A DNA stretch of 12,603 nt from assembly GCA_002383415.1 (NCBI GenBank), contig DFYU01000104.1, positions 1 to 12,603 on the forward strand, in the 5' to 3' direction. Source of the stretch: Geobacter sp. UBA4074. Lineage in GTDB: Bacteria; Desulfobacterota; Desulfuromonadia; Geobacterales; Pseudopelobacteraceae. Below, in pieces: positions 8,184 through 12,603 of the stretch (the first letter of the stretch is position 1; every line of letters starts with the position of its first letter). The position numbers and the translations under genes are program-made. The notes below the pieces were generated by a model. That model had not been told where the DNA came from. It worked only from the letters and a program-made list of their open reading frames with translations, and made no database searches.

Positions 8184-8642
8184 ATGTCTGCATTGACTCC
8201 GTGGGACCCCTTCCGGGAACTGGATGAATTGCAAAACCGCCTGGCGACGATGTTGGGAGGGACACCCCAGCGACAGGGCGCCCGTACCGGCAACGAAGCC
8301 ATGACCACGGCGGACTGGGCACCAATGGTGGACATCAGCGAGGATGAGAACGCATTCCTCCTCAAGCTGGATCTGCCGGAGGTCCCCAAGGATGCCGTGC
8401 GCGTCAGCGCGGAAAACGGCGTGCTCACCATCAGCGGCGAGCGCAAACTGGAAAAAGAGGAGCAGGGCAAGAAGTTCCACCGCATCGAACGTGCGTATGG
8501 CCGCTTTGTGCGCAGCTTTGTCTTGCCTGACAACGTTGATCCGACCAAGGTGACGGCTTCGATGAAAGACGGCGCGCTGGAAGTGCGGCTTGTCAAGGCC
8601 GAGCAAGCCAAACCGAAACAGATTGAAATCTCAGTCAACTAA
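8184..8642 (+). CDS. Second small heat shock protein, Hsp20 family
   Basis: A 152-residue class A-like sHsp with the usual start WDPFRELDELQNRL. The alpha-crystallin domain (about 45-142) opens with WAPMVDISEDENAF and includes ENGVLTISGER and the final signature KDGALEVRL. The C-terminus carries IEISV, an I-x-I-type anchor. It differs from the first island sHsp: a much shorter N-terminal arm, no Gln-rich part, and only domain-level similarity. The two are therefore not a recent duplication. The ATG at 8184 follows AAGGAG with normal spacing; longer reading frames upstream have no ribosome site. An 87-bp gap separates it from ftsH, and 22 bp from yfdX1. The role is ATP-independent holding of unfolding proteins, possibly with client or partner preferences different from the first sHsp. 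Confidence 0.93.
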   Translation: MSALTPWDPFRELDELQNRLATMLGGTPQRQGARTGNEAMTTADWAPMVDISEDENAFLLKLDLPEVPKDAVRVSAENGVLTISGERKLEKEEQGKKFHRIERAYGRFVRSFVLPDNVDPTKVTASMKDGALEVRLVKAEQAKPKQIEISVN

Positions 8643-8664
8643 CTTTAATTAGGAGCCCAAGATC

Positions 8665-9579
8665 ATGAATATCAAACAGCCACAATACACCTTCTCCGCA
8701 CTTGCCCTGGCGGTCGTCGTCGGACTGAGCGGACCGGCTCTGGCCCAATCGGCGGCAGGTTCTAGCCCAGGTGCTGCAGCACACTCTGCCGCATCCAAGG
8801 CGGCACAGCCACAGGTAGATGACAAGGCCGCCCGGGAAGCCGGTAAAAAGCGTGCCGAGCTCACTCAAGACGCCATCACGGCGCTCACCAAGACCCAGGA
8901 GGCTTTGACACTCCTTGATGCAAAGAAGACCAAGGAGGCGCTCGCTGCGCTGGAACTGGCCAGCGGAAAGCTGGAACTGGTATTGGCACGCGACGCCAAA
9001 CTTGCTTTGGCGCCGGTCGATGTACGCGTCATCACCCACGATATCCACGCCAACGTGGAATCGGTGAAGAAGGCGGTCAAGTTGTCTCGGGAGTTGTTGG
9101 TTGATGGCGAGGTGCAAAAGGCCCGGCCTATCGTTGCCAATCTGGCCAGCGAAATCGTAATCCAAACCGACAACCTTCCGATGGCAACGTACCCGGCAGC
9201 GATCAAGTCGGCCGCACGGCTCATCCACAGCGGCAAGATCGACAACGCCAAAGCGGAACTCGCCCGAGCACTGAACACGATGGTGGTGACCTCGGTCGTC
9301 TTTCCTCTGCCCGTGCTACGGGCCGAAGCCGCGATGGCAAAAGCTGAAAAGCTGGCCGCGACCGACAGGCGCGATGCCAAGCAGAACGAGGAGCTCAGCA
9401 CCTTGCTGTCGTCCGTGCGCACGCAGATCGAGATGGCGCAGATCCTGGGTTATGGCAAGAAGGCGGACTTCAAACCCATCTTCGATCAGGTGAAGTCCAT
9501 TGAGCAAAAGTCGGCTGGTGGCAAAAGCGGCAAGGGATGGTTCGACGAGTTGAAGACGCGCATCCAAAAGCTGTTTTGA
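8665..9579 (+). CDS. yfdX1: YfdX family protein, exported form (YfdX1)
   Basis: A 304-residue protein. Residues 1-28 are a Sec signal peptide: basic start, hydrophobic core ALALAVVVGLSG and cleavage site ALA before QS. An Ala/Ser-rich spacer follows, then the helical YfdX domain, with the landmark LALAPVDVR, the segment LPMATYPAA and FPLPVLRA. The protein ends in a Gly/Lys linker and an amphipathic tail GWFDELKTRIQKLF. E. coli YfdX is about 210 residues, so this form is longer at both ends. The ATG at 8665 follows TAGGAG. YfdX proteins are linked to acid, heat and antibiotic stress and some are reported to be holdase-like, but their molecular role is not settled. The neighbouring paralogue lacks a signal peptide, so the pair appears to serve two compartments. 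Confidence 0.88.
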   Translation: MNIKQPQYTFSALALAVVVGLSGPALAQSAAGSSPGAAAHSAASKAAQPQVDDKAAREAGKKRAELTQDAITALTKTQEALTLLDAKKTKEALAALELASGKLELVLARDAKLALAPVDVRVITHDIHANVESVKKAVKLSRELLVDGEVQKARPIVANLASEIVIQTDNLPMATYPAAIKSAARLIHSGKIDNAKAELARALNTMVVTSVVFPLPVLRAEAAMAKAEKLAATDRRDAKQNEELSTLLSSVRTQIEMAQILGYGKKADFKPIFDQVKSIEQKSAGGKSGKGWFDELKTRIQKLF

Positions 9580-9588
9580 CTTGATGAA

Positions 9589-9637
9589 GGGGCTGACTGC
9601 TCTGTCGGTCAGTCTCGCGATGTTCGCATTCAGCCCC
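9589..9637 (+). promoter_or_regulatory. Stem-loop between yfdX1 and yfdX2
   Basis: GGGGCTGA (9589-9596) pairs exactly with TCAGCCCC (9630-9637). After one mismatch a further TGC/GCA pairs inside. The loop is about 25 nt, and part of it (GGTCAG) could compete for the inner arm. There is no T run, so this is more likely an mRNA processing or stabilising structure, or a leaky terminator, that tunes the two yfdX genes differently. Confidence 0.4.
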
Positions 9638-9681
9638 AATAGATTCGCCTATTTTCACTAACTCACACGAGGCATATCACC

Positions 9682-10569
9682 ATGAATGAGCAAACATCGA
9701 ATCCCAATGCGACGAACAAAGAAATAAACGAACAGGCCGCGGTAAGCAGCCTTCCTGTCAGTCCAGAGGCCAAGGCTGAAGTCGTCACGGAGGTACAGCC
9801 TGAGGTTCAGAAGGAAACGGACTCGCAGGCGGCAGACAAACGTAAACAAGTCCTCGATGAGGCCGTCTCGGCCTTGGCGCTGACCAAATCAGCGCTGGCC
9901 GCACTTGACGGCAAGGACGCTGCACGCGCATTGGCAACGCTGGCCGAAGTGACGGGAAAGCTGGAGCTGATCGTTGCGCGCGAACCCACGCTCGCCCTGG
10001 CCCCCGTTGATGTGCGCACCATCGTGCACGACTTGTTCGCCAACACGGAAACCATTGAGGCGATGACCGACGAGGCGCTGGATGCCCTCAAACATGGCGA
10101 GGTGCAACAGGCTCGCCACGTGCTGGCTTTGCTGGCCAGTGAAATCGTGATCGCGGTCACCAACATCCCTCTGGCGTCCTATCCCGCAGCCGTGAAGGCA
10201 GTCGTGCCGCTGATCGATCAGGGCAAGATCGAAGAAGCCAAAGCCGCGCTGCAGTCAGCGCTCAGCACGTTGGTCGAGGAGCGCAGCGTGCTTCCGCTGC
10301 CCGTCCTGCGTGCGAAGCTGCTCCTGAAGCGCGCCGAGACCTTGGTAGAAGATGGTCAGCGGAGCGAAGCGTCCAATGAGCGCCTGGAGACATTATTGAA
10401 CGAAGCGCGGCAGCAGTTGGAAATGGCAGAACTGCTGGGCTATGGAAAGAAGAAGGACTTTGAGCCCCTGTATGCTGAACTCAAGAAAGTCAAGCAAAAG
10501 ACGGCTGGGGGAGGCGGCGGAAAAGGCTGGCTCGATGAAATCAAGGTAAAACTGTCCAAGTTGTTCTGA
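9682..10569 (+). CDS. yfdX2: YfdX family protein, non-exported form (YfdX2)
   Basis: A 295-residue paralogue of the gene before it. There is no signal peptide: the first 55 residues are polar, rich in Asn, Glu, Gln and Thr, with no hydrophobic stretch, so it should stay in the cytoplasm. The YfdX domain shares the landmarks LALAPVDVR, IPLASYPAA and LPLPVLRA with YfdX1. It also shares the C-terminal GYGKKKDFEPLYAELKKVKQ segment, the Gly-rich linker and a final GWLDEIKVKLSKLF helix. The ATG at 9682 has only a modest ribosome site (CGAGG about 10 nt upstream). The gene lies 102 bp after yfdX1 and ends before a strong hairpin. The two-gene arrangement is usual in LHR/TLPQC loci. The function is as uncertain as for YfdX1; a chaperone-like role in acid or heat stress is the best inference. 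Confidence 0.87.
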   Translation: MNEQTSNPNATNKEINEQAAVSSLPVSPEAKAEVVTEVQPEVQKETDSQAADKRKQVLDEAVSALALTKSALAALDGKDAARALATLAEVTGKLELIVAREPTLALAPVDVRTIVHDLFANTETIEAMTDEALDALKHGEVQQARHVLALLASEIVIAVTNIPLASYPAAVKAVVPLIDQGKIEEAKAALQSALSTLVEERSVLPLPVLRAKLLLKRAETLVEDGQRSEASNERLETLLNEARQQLEMAELLGYGKKKDFEPLYAELKKVKQKTAGGGGGKGWLDEIKVKLSKLF

Positions 10570-10577
10570 AACCCCTG

Positions 10578-10604
10578 GAGAGGGGGCGCATAGCGCCCCC
10601 TCTC
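10578..10604 (+). terminator. Perfect 12-bp hairpin after yfdX2
   Basis: GAGAGGGGGCGC (10578-10589) pairs perfectly with GCGCCCCCTCTC (10593-10604) around the 3-nt loop ATA. It lies just after the yfdX2 stop. Only two T follow directly; a T-rich stretch begins about 16 nt later (10619 onward). It should work at least as a partial terminator or as a 3' barrier protecting the upstream message. Confidence 0.6.
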
Positions 10605-10634
10605 TTGTCCCATGAGTGTTTGATTTTTTATTTT
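10605..10634 (+). promoter_or_regulatory. Possible weak sigma-70 promoter for the hdeD-like gene
   Basis: TTGTCC (10605-10610) and TATTTT (10629-10634) are 18 bp apart, each with four of six consensus matches. The AT-rich stretch follows the hairpin after yfdX2, so a separate start for the downstream genes would make sense. The match is weak. Confidence 0.25.
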
Positions 10635-10658
10635 GTATAGATCTTTAGGAGATATTGC

Positions 10659-11270
10659 ATGAACACAGACACCATCGCTAATTCCAATGCGGATGACCCC
10701 ACCAAAGCACTGTGTTCGCTGAGCCAAAATTGGTGGCTTTTTGTGCTGCGCGGTGTCTTGGCATTGATTTTTGCAGCCCTTGCGTTCTGGATGCCACAAT
10801 CGGCTCTGTTGGCCATGACCTTAGTGTTCGGCGCATTTTCCTTGGTCAATGGCGCTTTCAACTTGGTTGCAGCGGTGCGCCATATCCAGAAAAAAGAGCG
10901 CTGGGGCTGGCTGCTGTTCAGCGGCATTGTCGGCATACTTACGGGCGTCGTCGTCCTGGTTGCTCCTTGGGTCGCCACGATAGTCTTGGCTTCTTTTTTA
11001 TGGGCTAGCGTGGGGTTCTGGGCGATTTTCACCGGTGTGCTGGAGATATCCGCCGCCGTTCGGCTGCGTCAAGAAATCAAGGGTGAAATTTGGCTTGCCT
11101 TCAGTGGACTGCTCTCGATTGTCCTTGGCGCTATCGTCTTGTGGATATTTTTTTCCCGTCCGGTCGAGTCATTCCTGGCCGCAGGCTGGCTGTTGGGCTT
11201 CTATGCGGCAGTCTATGGTGTCACGCTTTTGTTCTTGAGTTGGCGTCTTCGCAAAACGCGCCAGGGATAA
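10659..11270 (+). CDS. hdeD: HdeD-like (DUF308) inner-membrane protein
   Basis: A 203-residue membrane protein with about six hydrophobic helices, near residues 25-44, 48-70, 82-103, 105-130, 144-164 and 170-192. The N-terminus is polar and the C-terminus short and basic (RLRKTRQG). The pattern of three helix pairs and segments such as NWWLFVLRGVLALIFAALAF and WLLFSGIVGILTGVVVL are typical of the HdeD/DUF308 family. E. coli HdeD (about 190 residues) is an acid-resistance membrane protein of unknown mechanism. The ATG at 10659 follows TAGGAGAT. Base composition is less GC-rich than in clpG and ftsH, so the gene may have a different history. LHR/TLPQC loci carry an hdeD gene directly after the yfdX pair, as here. 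Confidence 0.88.
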   Translation: MNTDTIANSNADDPTKALCSLSQNWWLFVLRGVLALIFAALAFWMPQSALLAMTLVFGAFSLVNGAFNLVAAVRHIQKKERWGWLLFSGIVGILTGVVVLVAPWVATIVLASFLWASVGFWAIFTGVLEISAAVRLRQEIKGEIWLAFSGLLSIVLGAIVLWIFFSRPVESFLAAGWLLGFYAAVYGVTLLFLSWRLRKTRQG

Positions 11271-11287
11271 GAGCGGGTCAAACTAAA

Positions 11288-11328
11288 TTCTATGGATATG
11301 AGCATCCTCGATTCATACCTCCATAGAA
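11288..11328 (+). promoter_or_regulatory. Bulged 14-bp inverted repeat before the HPF/sigma-like gene
   Basis: TTCTATGGA (11288-11296) pairs perfectly with TCCATAGAA (11320-11328). The stem continues inward as TATGA (11297-11301) with TCATA (11313-11317) past a 2-nt bulge; the loop is 11 nt. It ends 8 nt before the GAAGGAG ribosome site of the next gene. No U-tract follows. It could be a protein operator or an mRNA structure controlling translation. Confidence 0.5.
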
Positions 11329-11349
11329 ATGACATCGAAGGAGTCATAC

Positions 11350-12495
11350 ATGCAGATGCAATATGGCTATCGAGCTATCGACAAAGAGTTTCATGAACCT
11401 TGGCAGAGAGCTTTGGGAAATGTGATCGAGCACGCCCTCAAGCCATTGCTCGACAAACACACTAAAGATTCAGCGCAACTTCAAATCGTCCTTGATCGCG
11501 ACAAGATCAAGCGGCAATTTCTGGCCAGTGGCTATATGCACCTGCCCGGCAAAAAGATTGTCAGCGTTACTGCATCACATGACGAGCTGACGCCCCTCGC
11601 GCAGATGCTCGCACAGTCGTTGTTCCGTCAGGCCAAGAAGCATTTTGACCGACTGCATGCTCAGGATCAAATCAAGCGCAAAGCACGACGCGAGCGCTTG
11701 CGCGAGCTCAAGGTGCGGATTGCCGCAAAACCCGCATCAGCCGCCCATGAGGCCGAGGCGACCCGAATGCCTCTACTGTCGAAACTTGAGGCTGTCGCAA
11801 GGCGTGAGCTGGCTTATCTGCGGGCCGTCGGCGATTTACCGCGCGATTATCCGACGCTGCGCGACGTGGTGGATGAAGCGATTGTCCGAGCTGAGGTGGA
11901 ATGGCAATCCGTGCCGGGGGAAAAAGAGGCTTACACCGGTCTTTTGAAACATCTGTTCGCCGTCCTGGATAACGAAGTGGCAAGCAGCCGGCAATTTGGC
12001 GAATTCGTTTCTCTGGACGCGCCGGTCGAACCGGATGCCCAGGACGTCGCCGAGGCCATGGTGGAAGAGGAAATCTTCGAATTTTATCAGCCCGATGACA
12101 CACTCAAGCTGGCCGATATCTTCGCTGGCAGTCAGCATCCCGATGTCGCAACGATCGCGGAACAGGAGGAGCTGATTGATCGGTCGAGCGAGTTCGCTTT
12201 TGCATTTGACCTGCTGAAGGACATGCCGCGTTTGTGGCGGCGCATTTTTCTGCTTATCCGTGTGGACGGGCTGAATGCCAGCAGCGTCTCTGAAATCCTG
12301 CTGATTCCTAGTAAGGAAGATGCTGTCCGAAGGTGGCTCATGCAGGCCGAAGCATTCATCGCTGCTCATCTGGAAGAGGCCGGAGTAAGCAAAAACGGGA
12401 ACGATTGGCTCCAAGGCGTTGATTGGTCGGCATTGTCTGTGACCCGAAGCGAGGCAGCCTCACTGTGGTCCAAGGAGGCGAACCATGAAGAATGA
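11350..12495 (+). CDS. HPF-like / sigma-70-like fusion protein
   Basis: A 381-residue cytoplasmic protein. Residues about 10-105 resemble a ribosome hibernation-promoting factor (HPF/RaiA, once named sigma-54 modulation protein): a helix AL..VIEHALKPLLDKH, a strand LQIVLDRD, then GYMHLPGKKI followed by LFRQAKKHFDRL, matching the HLPGK...LxRQxKKH pattern. A basic linker follows (about 106-135). Residues about 143-185 (RRELAYLRAVGDLPRDYPTL, then RDVVDEAIVRAEVEW) resemble sigma region 2. Residues about 282-341 (FAFDLLKDMPRLWRRIFLLI, EILLIPSKEDAVRRWL) resemble sigma region 4. ATG at 11350 is chosen because GAAGGAG lies 6 nt upstream; ATG at 11329 would add 7 residues. It overlaps the thioredoxin gene by 11 bp. 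The corresponding LHR gene is often annotated sigma-factor-like. Whether it binds ribosomes or RNA polymerase is unknown. Confidence 0.75.
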   Translation: MQMQYGYRAIDKEFHEPWQRALGNVIEHALKPLLDKHTKDSAQLQIVLDRDKIKRQFLASGYMHLPGKKIVSVTASHDELTPLAQMLAQSLFRQAKKHFDRLHAQDQIKRKARRERLRELKVRIAAKPASAAHEAEATRMPLLSKLEAVARRELAYLRAVGDLPRDYPTLRDVVDEAIVRAEVEWQSVPGEKEAYTGLLKHLFAVLDNEVASSRQFGEFVSLDAPVEPDAQDVAEAMVEEEIFEFYQPDDTLKLADIFAGSQHPDVATIAEQEELIDRSSEFAFAFDLLKDMPRLWRRIFLLIRVDGLNASSVSEILLIPSKEDAVRRWLMQAEAFIAAHLEEAGVSKNGNDWLQGVDWSALSVTRSEAASLWSKEANHEE

Positions 12496-12603
12496 TCTTC
12501 ACCTTGTCTGCCCGCATTGCCAGTCCATCAACCGCGTACCGACTGCGAAGCTATCGGAACATCCCAACTGCGGCCGCTGCCAGCAGCCCTTGTTCACGGG
12601 CGA
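12485..12603 (+). CDS. trx: Thioredoxin 2-type protein, 5' end only
   Basis: The first 39 residues of a thioredoxin with the TrxC-type N-terminal zinc finger: CPHC and CGRC give the two Cys pairs, in the order CPHCQSINRVP, then CGRCQQPLF. This closely follows E. coli TrxC, which also starts with a Cys-x-x-Cys, INRIP, CGRC and LF pattern. TrxC reduces protein disulfides and is induced by oxidative stress; the active-site WCGPC domain lies beyond the window. The ATG at 12485 follows AAGGAGG and lies inside the end of the previous gene, overlapping by 11 bp, so translation is probably coupled. LHR/TLPQC loci have a thioredoxin at this place. Confidence 0.85.
   Translation, partial: MKNDLHLVCPHCQSINRVPTAKLSEHPNCGRCQQPLFTG

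Overview
The window reads as part of a high-GC proteobacterial genome (beta- or gamma-proteobacterium). Codon use in the main gene block is strongly G/C-biased at third positions, and Shine-Dalgarno sequences are good. The main block is an accessory stress island of the type known as the locus of heat resistance (LHR) or transmissible locus of protein quality control (TLPQC). That identification rests on gene content and order: small HTH protein, sHsp20, ClpG/ClpK-type disaggregase, cardiolipin-synthase-like phospholipase D, FtsH, second sHsp20, two YfdX proteins, HdeD-like membrane protein, HPF/sigma-like fusion protein and thioredoxin. The island is therefore a described system, although several of its parts are still poorly understood.

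Left part (1-973). Positions 1-460 are visibly more AT-rich than the rest. They hold the N-terminal end of a tyrosine-integrase gene on the minus strand, ended by an early stop. Upstream of it are four copies of GTTACCC, then a minus-strand rho-independent terminator, then a short sequence resembling the 3' end of tmRNA (ssrA), a classic attachment site. The rest of tmRNA does not follow, so this looks like a mobile-element scar. An apparent C-terminal gene remnant ends at 746. A candidate sigma-70 promoter with an overlapping repeated operator-like motif precedes the first island gene.

Main block (974-12603). All genes are on the plus strand and closely spaced. The first four products are the HTH protein, sHsp20, ClpG and a PLD-family phospholipid synthase. 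ClpG starts after a structured 93-nt leader, and the PLD gene follows it without a real gap. FtsH and a second sHsp20 follow, then two YfdX paralogues, one with a signal peptide and one without. A perfect 12-bp hairpin separates yfdX2 from the hdeD-like gene. A second clear hairpin precedes a gene whose product appears to join a ribosome-hibernation-factor-like domain to sigma-factor-like regions. Its stop overlaps the start of a Trx2-type thioredoxin gene that runs off the window.

How the genes fit together: the sHsps would hold unfolding proteins and ClpG would extract them from aggregates. FtsH would degrade damaged membrane proteins and the PLD enzyme could remodel the membrane. YfdX, HdeD and thioredoxin would cover the envelope and redox side. 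The HPF/sigma-like protein is the most obscure member and may link the locus to ribosome dormancy or transcription.
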